Shown here piece after piece: positions 48,416 to 56,884 of a stretch of 64,000 bases of DNA. The DNA lies in NCBI GenBank assembly GCA_016699815.1, contig CP065012.1:1116001-1180000 (forward strand), in the 5' to 3' direction. Under the pieces are notes generated by a model, which had not been told where the DNA came from, made no database searches, and worked only from the letters and a program-made list of their open reading frames with translations. The position numbers and the translations under genes are program-made. How positions within the stretch are numbered: position 1 is the first letter of the stretch; each line of letters opens with the position of its first letter. This DNA comes from Chitinophagaceae bacterium (GTDB lineage Bacteria > Bacteroidota > Bacteroidia > Chitinophagales > Chitinophagaceae).

Positions 48416-51019
48416 ATGAAAAGAGGTTTACTTATTTGCTTAATTTTTATTAGTTTTATACAGCCTGTATTTGCAAGACATATTACAGGTGGCGAAGTTG
48501 TTTATGAATTTGTTAGCAGCACACCATCTACCCGTACTTATGTAGTTACTCTAATACTTTTCAGAGATAATTTATGTGTAAACTGTTCTGTAATGCCTCC
48601 CACTGTATCTATCGGTGTTTTTAGTAATGATAATAATGCTATGATACCAGGAAATTCTACCGGTGGATATTGGAACATAGCATTAAGTACTGTACAGGCA
48701 TTATCATTAAATGCGCTCCCCAATTGCATTCAAAATGTGCCCAATTTATCTTACTCCGGGGGCTTTTATCCTTTTACGATTACACTTCCAAATAATAACA
48801 ATGGATATACCATTACTTATCAAACCTGTTGCAGAATTGAAAATATTTCCAACACCACAGATTTAATGGGTGCCACTTATATTGGCCAAATACCCGGAAA
48901 CAATACATTAGGTACAAATTTGCAGGATAACAGTCCGCAGTTTTCTCGTGGTATTTCAGTTGTGTGCTATAACCGGCCTTTTACATTGGATTTTAGTGCA
49001 ACTGATCCCGATGGCGATTCCTTAGTTTATTCAATTTGTAATGCATTTAATGGAGGCCTTGCCGGAGATGCTGGATTTACTACTCCAGCCCCGCCACCTT
49101 ACGGTAGTATACCTTATACTAACGGATATTCAGGAACACAACCTTTAGGACCTTTAGCACATATTGATCCAAATACCGGTATTATTTCCGGCATTGCTCC
49201 CGGAGAAGGTAAGTATGTGGTTTCGGTTTGTATTAATACTTACCGAAACGGCCAGTATATTGCATCGCACCGTAAAGATTTTATTATAAGCGTAGCGCCA
49301 TGCGATTTTGCATACGTAAGCCTGCCAAAATCCATACCCATGTGTGATTCTTATACCTATTCTTTCAGCAATTTGGTTTCTTCGCCACTCAACCAAACCT
49401 TTCTCTGGGAATTTGGGGATGGCTTTACCTCAAGCCTGGAAGCGCCAACCCACACCTATGCCGATACTGGAACATACCTTGTAAAATTGTATGTAAATAT
49501 GGGCACCGATTGTGCAGACTCTTCCTCTACTTATGCCAAAGTTTATCCTGGTTTTTTTGCCGGCATAAATCAAAATTCACCCAAGTGCATCAACAAAGCC
49601 GTACAGTTTTCTGACTCAACGGTTGCTGTTTACGGCCAGGTAAATTACTGGCACTGGGATTTTGGCGTTACCGGCACCCAAAGCGATACGAGCAATATCC
49701 GCAATCCTCAATTTATTTATTCTGTTCCCGGCACTTATAACTCCACTTTAATTGTAGCAAGCAACAAAGGTTGTATAGATACCGTAAAAGAAGTAATTAC
49801 CATTATAGAAAAGCCAGAACTTAAACTTACCAGCGATACTTTAATTTGCAATATTGATACCTTAAGGTTAAATGCATCTGCCAATGTTCCCGGCGGTATT
49901 GTATGGTCGCCCAATTATATGATTAGCAATACCACAATCCTTAACCCGCTGGTAAGCCCCAATACCGATACTTTTTATATAGCAACCTTTACCGATAATA
50001 CCGGCTGCGTGGCAACAGATACGATTTATGTAAATGTGGTGGATCATGTAACCTTATCGGTAATGCCCGATACCTCTACCTGCGGCAACGACAGCCTGAG
50101 GTTAAATACCAGCGGCAACGGTTTATATTTTCAATGGTCGCCTGCCACAACTTTAAGCGCTGCAAATGCTCAAAGCCCTGTTGCACACCCTGTAGATCCT
50201 GTAACAACATACCATGTAACGGCATCAATTGGAAAATGCATGGCAAATGATGATATTACCGTTACCCGAATACCTTATCCTGAAGCCTTTGCCGGGAGAG
50301 ATACAACGGTATGTGCAGGCTCCCCTGTTTTTTTACATGCAAGCGGTGGAAGTATTTATGAATGGACGCCCAACCTGTATTTAAATAATCCTTTTATAGC
50401 AAACCCTATTGCCAATCCGCAGGAAGATATGCGCTATGTAGTAAAAGTAAATGATTCTTTAGGATGCCCTAAAGCGTCTTTTGATACGGTTTTTGTAAAT
50501 GTGGCCGTAATTGATGCCGATGCCGGCCCTAGAGATACGTCAATTGTATTAAATCAACCCTTGCAGTTATTTGCCACGGGCAGCACCTTGTTTCAATGGG
50601 CGCCTGCTACTTGGTTGAGTAATGCAAACGTACAAGACCCCGTTTCGCTGCCGCAGAACAATATTGAATATGTTGTAAAAGTGAGCAACCCTGCAGGATG
50701 TTTTGATACCGATACCATAAAAGTGCATTTATACCGTGTACCGGCTGGTATTTATATACCCAACGCTTTTACCCCTACCAACGACGGCCGAAACGATAAT
50801 TTTAAACCCATTGCCCTGGGCATTAAAACCCTCAATTATTTTACAGTGTACAACCGATGGGGGCAATTGATGTTCACCACATCTCAAATAGGCCTTGGTT
50901 GGGATGGAAAATATAATAGTTCCGATCAGCCTCTTGGTACCTATGTTTGGCAGGTAAGCGCCATTGACTATATGGGCAACCAGATTGATAAAAAGGGAAC
51001 AGTAGTTTTAATAAGGTAA
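48416..51019 (+). CDS. T9SS type B secreted protein with PKD domain
   Basis: An 867-residue secreted protein from ATG 48416 (MKRGLLICLIFISFIQPVFA signal). The N-terminal about 280 residues show the RHITGGEVVYEF opening common in gliding-associated adhesins. A PKD domain (NQTFLWEFGDGFTSSLEAPT, about residues 325-345) is followed by a second PKD-like FSDSTVAVYG...HWDFG and further beta domains (WSPATTLSAANAQSP). It ends in the gliding-motility-associated C-terminal domain (GIYIPNAFTPTNDGRNDNFK ... NRWGQLMF ... GTYVWQVSAIDYMG), a T9SS type B signal. A cell-surface adhesin or structural role is likely. A TTG start at 48374 is possible but unlikely. Confidence 0.88.
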   Translation: MKRGLLICLIFISFIQPVFARHITGGEVVYEFVSSTPSTRTYVVTLILFRDNLCVNCSVMPPTVSIGVFSNDNNAMIPGNSTGGYWNIALSTVQALSLNALPNCIQNVPNLSYSGGFYPFTITLPNNNNGYTITYQTCCRIENISNTTDLMGATYIGQIPGNNTLGTNLQDNSPQFSRGISVVCYNRPFTLDFSATDPDGDSLVYSICNAFNGGLAGDAGFTTPAPPPYGSIPYTNGYSGTQPLGPLAHIDPNTGIISGIAPGEGKYVVSVCINTYRNGQYIASHRKDFIISVAPCDFAYVSLPKSIPMCDSYTYSFSNLVSSPLNQTFLWEFGDGFTSSLEAPTHTYADTGTYLVKLYVNMGTDCADSSSTYAKVYPGFFAGINQNSPKCINKAVQFSDSTVAVYGQVNYWHWDFGVTGTQSDTSNIRNPQFIYSVPGTYNSTLIVASNKGCIDTVKEVITIIEKPELKLTSDTLICNIDTLRLNASANVPGGIVWSPNYMISNTTILNPLVSPNTDTFYIATFTDNTGCVATDTIYVNVVDHVTLSVMPDTSTCGNDSLRLNTSGNGLYFQWSPATTLSAANAQSPVAHPVDPVTTYHVTASIGKCMANDDITVTRIPYPEAFAGRDTTVCAGSPVFLHASGGSIYEWTPNLYLNNPFIANPIANPQEDMRYVVKVNDSLGCPKASFDTVFVNVAVIDADAGPRDTSIVLNQPLQLFATGSTLFQWAPATWLSNANVQDPVSLPQNNIEYVVKVSNPAGCFDTDTIKVHLYRVPAGIYIPNAFTPTNDGRNDNFKPIALGIKTLNYFTVYNRWGQLMFTTSQIGLGWDGKYNSSDQPLGTYVWQVSAIDYMGNQIDKKGTVVLIR

Positions 51020-51144
51020 ATAAAAGACTTGTTTTTCTGGCTTATAACATTATAATAGTCACTCATTTATAATATACATCGGCTTTTCCTTTGAAATGCA
51101 AAAAGCAGGTATTATTATTGTACTTGTCTAACGCCAATTAACCG

Positions 51145-51621
51145 ATGAAAAACCGCTTACCAGTAATTTTCTCCTTTTTCATTTTATACTGTTGCAGCAA
51201 TGCTTTTGGGCAAAATAATGTAATAAAGCAAAAACCCTGCTCCAATGAATTTATTATGGGGCAGGCCGATAGTATAAAAAAAGAATTTACCAAAATGGGG
51301 TTTGTGGTGTTAAAAGAAGCATCAGTATCCATGGAAAGTGAGTACGAAATGCCGGTAATTGTTCCATTAAACGAAGGCAACCTTTATCATTTTGTTTTTA
51401 TTGGCGATATAACTTCAAAATTATACGAAGTACGTATGTACGACTGGAATGAACGCCAGGTAGTGTATAAAAAGAACCAGTGGGGCGATGTGGATGGCAA
51501 TATTATCAACTATGACTACATCCCACGCTTTAGTGAGTACCACATGATAAAACCTGTGCAGGTAAACAAAAAGAAAAAGTTGCTTTGTGGTTATGTACTC
51601 TTATTAAAAAAGGTGAAATAG
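51145..51621 (+). CDS. Secreted protein of unknown function
   Basis: A 158-residue protein with signal peptide MKNRLPVIFSFFILYCCSNA (possible Cys in YCCSN, but no clear lipobox). The mature part shows strands such as EMPVIVPLNEGNLYHFVFIG, YEVRMYDWNERQVVYKK and an end rich in basic residues. I do not recognise the family. It is preceded by 125 bases without a clear promoter, and the next gene is 99 bases away on the same strand. Confidence 0.65.
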   Translation: MKNRLPVIFSFFILYCCSNAFGQNNVIKQKPCSNEFIMGQADSIKKEFTKMGFVVLKEASVSMESEYEMPVIVPLNEGNLYHFVFIGDITSKLYEVRMYDWNERQVVYKKNQWGDVDGNIINYDYIPRFSEYHMIKPVQVNKKKKLLCGYVLLLKKVK

Positions 51622-51692
51622 CCCAAGGTAAAAAATATTTATTCAAACTGCAATTACGGATTTTTTTTATGCCCGGCAACTATCTCCTCCAC

Positions 51693-51700
51693 TATCTTTG
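51693..51700 (+). promoter_or_regulatory. Candidate -7 box before the YgjV-like gene
   Basis: TATCTTTG, 20 bases before the ATG at 51721. No TTG at the expected -33 position. Confidence 0.3.
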
Positions 51701-51720
51701 CCGCAATAAATTAAACAGTA

Positions 51721-52353
51721 ATGCTCCAGCAAATTGCACCATATATCGGTTACCTGGCTTCGCTTTGCCTTATTATTGGGCTTTTGGCAAAAACCGAGTT
51801 GTTTTTTCGCATTTTTTCTGCCAGCGGCTGTACCTGTTTTATTATTTATGCCATTATTTTAAACGCCATACCGGTATTAATAACCAATGGCACTTTGTTT
51901 TGCATCAACATTTATTACCTGCGTAAACTTTTAAAAAAGAAAGAGTTTTTTGATTTAATAGAATTTAAAGGCGAAGAAAAAATGATTGACCGTTTTTTTC
52001 AATATTACCAGCAGGATATTGCCGGGTATTTTCCATCTTTTCAAAAAAATATGCTCCTTCAAAACCTAAACTTTGCCGTACTTAGGGATTTGGTGATAGC
52101 CAATGTATTTAGCGCAAAGCTTACCGAAAAAGGCGATGCCGAAGTAAACATCAATTATACCCTGGAAAAATACCGGGACTATAAAGTAGGAAAATTTATT
52201 TTTCAACGGGAAAAAGAATTCCTGCTATCAAAAGGCATAAAACGCATAGTGTACCGGCAGGTGACTAATAAAAATCATTTATATTTTTTAAAAAAAATGG
52301 GGTTTTTGCCGGAGCAGGCAGGCAACGAAACTTTTTGGGTAAAAGCAATATGA
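51721..52353 (+). CDS. YgjV-like membrane protein with C-terminal GNAT-like domain
   Basis: A 210-residue protein. Three transmembrane helices (about residues 5-25, 30-48 and 52-70: YIGYLASLCLIIGLL, CTCFIIYAIIL, NGTLFCINIYYL) resemble the YgjV/SWEET-like inner-membrane family. The rest (about 85-210) looks like an N-acetyltransferase fold: ENINYTLEKYRDYK, KGIKRIVYRQVTNKNHLYFL and KKMGFLPEQ match the helix/strand pattern of GNAT motif A and B. The acetyl-CoA loop is not obvious. The combination is seen in Bacteroidota, and the role is unknown. Confidence 0.65.
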   Translation: MLQQIAPYIGYLASLCLIIGLLAKTELFFRIFSASGCTCFIIYAIILNAIPVLITNGTLFCINIYYLRKLLKKKEFFDLIEFKGEEKMIDRFFQYYQQDIAGYFPSFQKNMLLQNLNFAVLRDLVIANVFSAKLTEKGDAEVNINYTLEKYRDYKVGKFIFQREKEFLLSKGIKRIVYRQVTNKNHLYFLKKMGFLPEQAGNETFWVKAI

Positions 52354-52456
52354 ATTAATAGTTAAATTTTGATTTAAATCCTTATAAACTTCATTTAGCC
52401 CTTTTTGAGCACTATTTTTGCATTATATTTTTTTTGCCAAAAAAAAATTGTGGATT

Positions 52457-52669
52457 ATGAATAAAAAAAGCCAAAAAATGATAGTAGTGGGATTAGCAGC
52501 ATTTGTTGCAGGCGTAGCCATTGCCGAATTGCTCCGTAATGCCAATACCCATAAAAAACTCACTCAAATTGCCGAAGAAGGTTATGAAACCGCTTTGGAT
52601 ATTTTATTTCCTGAAAAGGAAGTGGAAGGGAAAAAACTGCATTTTGGCCCCGTTTTACCCGAAGCATAA
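52457..52669 (+). CDS. Small single-pass membrane protein
   Basis: A 70-residue protein from ATG 52457 (MNKKSQKMIVVGLAAFVAGV). One hydrophobic helix (about residues 8-24) is followed by a soluble tail (NTHKKLTQIAEEGYETALDI). It resembles the short YtxH-like proteins of Bacteroidota, but this is only by eye. A -7 box TATTTTTG lies at 52413-52420. It is convergent with the DPP-IV gene. Confidence 0.55.
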   Translation: MNKKSQKMIVVGLAAFVAGVAIAELLRNANTHKKLTQIAEEGYETALDILFPEKEVEGKKLHFGPVLPEA

Positions 52670-52696
52670 ATCGTATATAGCTTTTTAAAATAAAAA

Positions 52697-52725
52697 CATC
52701 CTGTAATTTTTTAGGATACAGGATG
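52697..52725 (-). terminator. Terminator behind DPP-IV gene
   Basis: Perfect 9-bp stem CATCCTGTA / TACAGGATG with an 11-base loop; the plus-strand A-run before it is a T-tract on the minus strand. It is 38 bases past the DPP-IV stop and 27 bases past the convergent small gene, so it may serve both. Confidence 0.75.
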
Positions 52726-52763
52726 CTAATTATTAATATTTATTTGAAAAGGATAATACAGAG

Positions 52764-54917
52764 TTACCTTGCTCCCGGCGGGCAATATTTTTTAATAAAA
52801 TTGGTATATAAAGTACCCAAATGTCTTTGGGTTCCCGGGCCTTCGCTTATATTATGCGTACGGTTTGGATAGGCCATAAACTCAAACTGTTTATTGTACT
52901 TTATTAATTCATTCAATAAAACCTCTGCATTGCTGTAATGTACATTGTCATCGCCAGTGCCATGTATATACAACAAGTGTCCTTTTAATCCCTGTACATA
53001 AGTAATCGGTGACCCCTTAATAAAGTCTTCCCTGTTCTCCTGTGGTATACCCATATATCGTTCCTGGTAAATATTGTCGTAAAACAATTGGTTGGAAACT
53101 GCTGCAATGGCAACGCCGGTTTTAAAAATTTCAGGATACCTGAACATCAGGTGTAGCGTAGATGAGCCGCCGCCACTCCATCCCCACACGGCAACCCTGC
53201 TGGTATCCATATAAGGTTTTTCCAGTATTTTTTTTGCTCCCATGGCCATGTCCCTAATATTGATATCACCAATTTTATGGTAAATAGATTTACGCCATTG
53301 CGCTCCTTTTAAAGCTGGTGTTCCCCGGTTATCAATACCTACCTGTATATAGCCATCTTCATTCATATTGCCATATAAAAAGTTACTGTGTGAGCCGTAG
53401 CTATCTTGTGTAGTTGTAGTTGCTGGCTCGCCATATACATAAAACACAACAGGATATTTTTTAGCAGGGTCAAAATTTGCAGGTTTATTGATCCAAGCAT
53501 CAAGAATAATATTGTCTTCGGTAGTTACCTGCAGGTATTCAACGTTAACAGCGGGATCAGTTTGCAGGCTTTTTGCAATGGATTTTGCCGGGTTTAATGG
53601 TTTATTATCAGGCAGGCTTATCCATTCGCTCACCGGTGGCGTATTGTGGTTGCTAAAACTATGCATGGCAATAGATGCACCCGGTGAAATTTGATAATTG
53701 TGTGTGCCTTTTAATGATGCATTGCTTACCAGTTCTGCATCCTGTTTGGAATTATTGATACGGGTGCGGTATAAATACAATTGCGTTGCATTATTGGGCG
53801 ATGCGGTAAAATATAAATAATTATTTTTTTCATCCACTGCTTTTAGCTCACCAATATCATAATTGCCATTGGTAAGTAACGTTGTATTTTTTCCATCCCT
53901 GCTTATTTTGTAAATATGTCTCCAGCCGTCTTTTTCGCTCACCCATAAAAAATCCTGTCCCTGGTTTATCCAGTTCCAACCCACCGGTTTATCCGTATTT
54001 AAATCTACCCAGGCATCATCGTTTTCTGCCCAAAATGTGCTGCAACTGCCATCACTAATTTTGCAATCAATCAATTTGCTTTCCTGTTGTTTGCGGTCCA
54101 TTCTTTGCACCACAAGGTTGTTATTACCCGCCCATTCCATACGTGGAATATAGTGTTGCTGTGCATCTCCTTCAAACATCATCCATTTTATTGCACCGCC
54201 ATTTACAGAAAAAACGCCAATTTTTACAGCGCTTGGCAACTCTCCTACTTTTGGATATTCAACAGGTATGGGTTTGGAATAATTAGAGTCGGTAGTATTG
54301 AGCATGTAATAATCTTTTATTTTAGTTGCATCTACCTGCCAAAAAGCAATATGCTTGCCATCGGGGCTCCAGCGAAAGCCATCCCGGCAAAAAAATTCTT
54401 CTTCGTAAGCCCAGTCAAAAGTTCCGTTTATGAGTTTCCTTGTACCATCCATTGTCATTTTTTTAATTATACCAGTGGCTATATCTTCTATAAAAATATT
54501 ATGATCGCTTACATAAGCTACGGTTTTTCCATCCGGTGAAAATTTAGCAAACATTAAAGATTGCAAGCCCAGCCCTTTACCCAATTGGGTAAGTTTATTG
54601 CCACTCAAAACCCAGTAGTCTCCACGGGTGCGGTAGCGCCATACTTTTACTGTATGGGTAAATAGCAAAACTTTTGATTTATCGGCGCTGTATTCAAAAC
54701 TTTGTGGGCGCAATGCAGCGGTTTTACCTGCGGGTATCAATAGCTCACTTTTTATCAAAACGGTTTCTGCATCTGTTCTGGGATCTACCTTAATGATATT
54801 TCCTTCTTTAAAACGGACAAAACCGGCTCCATCGGGCGACCAGTTAATTTCTTGTGCCTTTACACTATACATTATGGCGATACAGGTAACCACTAAAAAG
54901 ATTTTCTTAAAACGCAT
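52764..54917 (-). CDS. Dipeptidyl peptidase IV (S9B family)
   Basis: A 717-residue exported peptidase from ATG 54917 (MRFKKIFLVVTCIAIMYSVK; a longer frame to 54947 is possible). The eight-bladed propeller (about 35-480) carries DPP-IV-type segments such as GTFDWAYEEEFFCRDGFRWS, including the Glu pair (EE) that binds the peptide N-terminus. The S9 hydrolase domain holds the nucleophile S581 in WGWSGGGSS, D in HGTGDDNVHYS, and His in YPNRTHNIS. It removes X-Pro dipeptides in the periplasm or at the surface to use peptides. It is divergent from hslR, 84 bases away. Confidence 0.95.
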   Translation of the reverse strand: MRFKKIFLVVTCIAIMYSVKAQEINWSPDGAGFVRFKEGNIIKVDPRTDAETVLIKSELLIPAGKTAALRPQSFEYSADKSKVLLFTHTVKVWRYRTRGDYWVLSGNKLTQLGKGLGLQSLMFAKFSPDGKTVAYVSDHNIFIEDIATGIIKKMTMDGTRKLINGTFDWAYEEEFFCRDGFRWSPDGKHIAFWQVDATKIKDYYMLNTTDSNYSKPIPVEYPKVGELPSAVKIGVFSVNGGAIKWMMFEGDAQQHYIPRMEWAGNNNLVVQRMDRKQQESKLIDCKISDGSCSTFWAENDDAWVDLNTDKPVGWNWINQGQDFLWVSEKDGWRHIYKISRDGKNTTLLTNGNYDIGELKAVDEKNNYLYFTASPNNATQLYLYRTRINNSKQDAELVSNASLKGTHNYQISPGASIAMHSFSNHNTPPVSEWISLPDNKPLNPAKSIAKSLQTDPAVNVEYLQVTTEDNIILDAWINKPANFDPAKKYPVVFYVYGEPATTTTQDSYGSHSNFLYGNMNEDGYIQVGIDNRGTPALKGAQWRKSIYHKIGDINIRDMAMGAKKILEKPYMDTSRVAVWGWSGGGSSTLHLMFRYPEIFKTGVAIAAVSNQLFYDNIYQERYMGIPQENREDFIKGSPITYVQGLKGHLLYIHGTGDDNVHYSNAEVLLNELIKYNKQFEFMAYPNRTHNISEGPGTQRHLGTLYTNFIKKYCPPGAR

Positions 54918-54970
54918 ATTTCTTAATTTAAGTTTTAAAGATAGCAAAATGCTCTTACCTGCTATTACCG

Positions 54971-54997
54971 TTGCTGTAAAAAGAAATGATAATTTTG
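54971..54997 (+). promoter_or_regulatory. Candidate promoter of hslR-trmD
   Basis: TTG (54971-54973) and TAATTTTG (54990-54997) with a 16-base spacer; ATG is only 4 bases past the -7 box, predicting a leaderless or near-leaderless message. Confidence 0.35.
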
Positions 54998-55001
54998 CAA
55001 A

Positions 55002-55385
55002 ATGAATACAGAAAAGTTGCGGCTGGACAAATATCTTTGGGCCATTAGGCTTTTTAAAACCAGGAGCCTTGCCACAGAAGCCTGTACAAAAGGGAAGGTT
55101 TATTTTAATGGCTCTTCTGCAAAAGCTTCAAAGCAGATAATAGAAAATGATGAATATGAAGTAAAAACTGCAGAAAAAAAATGGCGCATAAAAGTAACCG
55201 GCCTTTTGAGCAACAGGGTTGCCTTTACAGAAGCCATAAAGTATTATATTGACCTTACGCCAGCAGAAGAAATATATAAAACAGAATTTGCACCAGCATC
55301 ATTTTACACCGGTAAAAGAATGAGTAAAACCGGTAAGCCAACAAAAAAACAAAAAAGAGACAGGGATAATTTCTTTAACCAATAA
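55002..55385 (+). CDS. hslR: RNA-binding S4 domain protein, Hsp15 family
   Basis: A 127-residue S4-domain protein. RLDKYLWAIRLFKTRSLATE (about residues 7-26) and GKVYFNGSSAKASKQI are typical of Hsp15, which rescues stalled 50S subunits with nascent chains. The C-terminal tail is basic (KTGKPTKKQKRDRDNFF). It is 12 bases before trmD and probably co-transcribed. Confidence 0.88.
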   Translation: MNTEKLRLDKYLWAIRLFKTRSLATEACTKGKVYFNGSSAKASKQIIENDEYEVKTAEKKWRIKVTGLLSNRVAFTEAIKYYIDLTPAEEIYKTEFAPASFYTGKRMSKTGKPTKKQKRDRDNFFNQ

Positions 55386-55397
55386 ACAAATTTATCA

Positions 55398-56078
55398 ATG
55401 CAGATAGATATTATAACCGTTGTACCAGGACTATTGGATGGACCTTTTTCTCATTCCATACTTAAAAGGGCTACCGAAAAGGAATTATTAAACATTAATA
55501 TTATCAACCTTCGAAATTATACGAGCTATGCCCGTGCACAGGTAGATGATTACCCCTTTGGCGGCGGCGCTGGCATGGTGCTTATGGCCGAGCCATTAGT
55601 AAATGCCATTGAGGCACTGCAACAAAAAACCCAATATGATGAAATAATTTTTCTTACCCCAGATGGAGAGATTTTTAACCAGCAAATGGCAAATAGCTTA
55701 TCGCTCAAAAAAAATTTATTGCTCATTTGTGGCCACTATAAAGGTATAGACCATCGTGTGCGGGATCATTTTATAACCAAAGAAATTTCTATTGGCAACT
55801 ATGTATTAAGTGGCGGTGAGCTAGCTGCTGCCGTACTAACGGATGCTATCGTAAGGCTAATTCCGGGTGTGTTGAACGACGAAAGTTCTGCATTAAGCGA
55901 TTCCTTCCAGGATAATTTACTGGCACCGCCAGTTTATACAAGGCCAGAAGTTTTCAGGAACTGGAAAGTACCAGAAGTGTTGCTAAGCGGCAACCATAAA
56001 CTTATAGATGAATGGAGGCACAATCAATCCATGCAACGTACCCAAAATTTAAGGCCCGATCTTTTAGATAAGCTTTAA
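55398..56078 (+). CDS. trmD: tRNA (guanine-N1)-methyltransferase
   Basis: A 226-residue enzyme of standard length that makes m1G37 in tRNA with SAM and prevents frameshifting. The trefoil-knot SAM site is LLICGHYKGIDHRVRDH, EISIGNYVLSGGELAA and the tRNA-binding C-terminal part includes PPVYTRPEVFRNWKVPEVLL and LSGNHKLIDEWRHNQSM. The start IDIITVVPGLLDGPFSHSIL fits the family. It follows hslR with a 12-base gap. Confidence 0.97.
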   Translation: MQIDIITVVPGLLDGPFSHSILKRATEKELLNINIINLRNYTSYARAQVDDYPFGGGAGMVLMAEPLVNAIEALQQKTQYDEIIFLTPDGEIFNQQMANSLSLKKNLLLICGHYKGIDHRVRDHFITKEISIGNYVLSGGELAAAVLTDAIVRLIPGVLNDESSALSDSFQDNLLAPPVYTRPEVFRNWKVPEVLLSGNHKLIDEWRHNQSMQRTQNLRPDLLDKL

Positions 56079-56083
56079 ATTTA

Positions 56084-56794
56084 TTATTGCTTTTGAAACA
56101 GGCTGTCCGGCACATCAATATTGGTTTCAATTTTATCAAATACTATGGTGCCATTTGATGTTTGTATAGAAAAAGGAAACCAAAAACCATCTGCAGTTTT
56201 TCTAAAATCCGAGTAAGTGGATTCTGCATATAAAGATTGCCCGTTGAACCATACTTTTTTCATGGTTTTTACCAACCTGCCCGATTTCATATCAATATAA
56301 TAGTAATTGATATCACCTGCCTTATCGGTTACTTTTAACTTATGCACAGGCTCCCCATTTACCATGTCCGAGCCATCTACTTCTACCCTTATATCCTTAT
56401 TCTTTTTATAATTTACAAATTCGCCGCCATGCAAATTAAAATTGGTTTGAAGGCTCCTGAATTGCCCATCATCCATTTTTTCTGGCTCTTTCATTTGTTG
56501 TACCGGCATAAATATCCAGCCTTCTGTTTTATTGGCCACCTGGTAATTTTCCATTCCCATAATTTCCATATCAAACCTATACCCACTATCGTGTACACAG
56601 GTAATGGATAGTGGTATTTCATAACCCTGGGCTTCCAGTTTGCCGGTCATTTTTACAGTAGTAAGGGAATCTAATTTTTCTTTTCCGCCCAGTACATTAA
56701 TATAATTATCTAAAACATCATCTAAGTTTTGGGCGCTTACTGGCATAGTAAGGGCTAGTAGAACAGCAGCAAATACTAATTTTATTATTTTCAT
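56084..56794 (-). CDS. LolA-like secreted protein
   Basis: A 236-residue exported protein with signal peptide MKIIKLVFAAVLLALTMPVS (cut near SAQ). The body has a LolA/LppX-like fold pattern: VLDNYINVLGGKEKLDSLTT, KMTGKLEAQGYEIPL, FVNYKKNKDIRVEVDG, and DINYYYIDMKSGRLV typical of the DUF4292/outer-membrane lipoprotein-sorting-like family of Bacteroidota. It probably binds lipid or lipoprotein in the periplasm. It is convergent with trmD (5-base gap). Confidence 0.75.
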   Translation of the reverse strand: MKIIKLVFAAVLLALTMPVSAQNLDDVLDNYINVLGGKEKLDSLTTVKMTGKLEAQGYEIPLSITCVHDSGYRFDMEIMGMENYQVANKTEGWIFMPVQQMKEPEKMDDGQFRSLQTNFNLHGGEFVNYKKNKDIRVEVDGSDMVNGEPVHKLKVTDKAGDINYYYIDMKSGRLVKTMKKVWFNGQSLYAESTYSDFRKTADGFWFPFSIQTSNGTIVFDKIETNIDVPDSLFQKQ

Positions 56795-56884
56795 TTATGC
56801 AACATTTTATCTATGCGAAAGATAATTAAAAATATCAATCTTATAAAGTTTAATAGTTAATTTGTAACCCAATAAAATAAAAAT

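Noticed and set aside
51585..51926. Plus-strand frame of 113 codons between the unknown secreted protein and the YgjV-like gene
   Set aside because: It overlaps both neighbours in other frames and has no recognisable domain, so it is likely a shadow.
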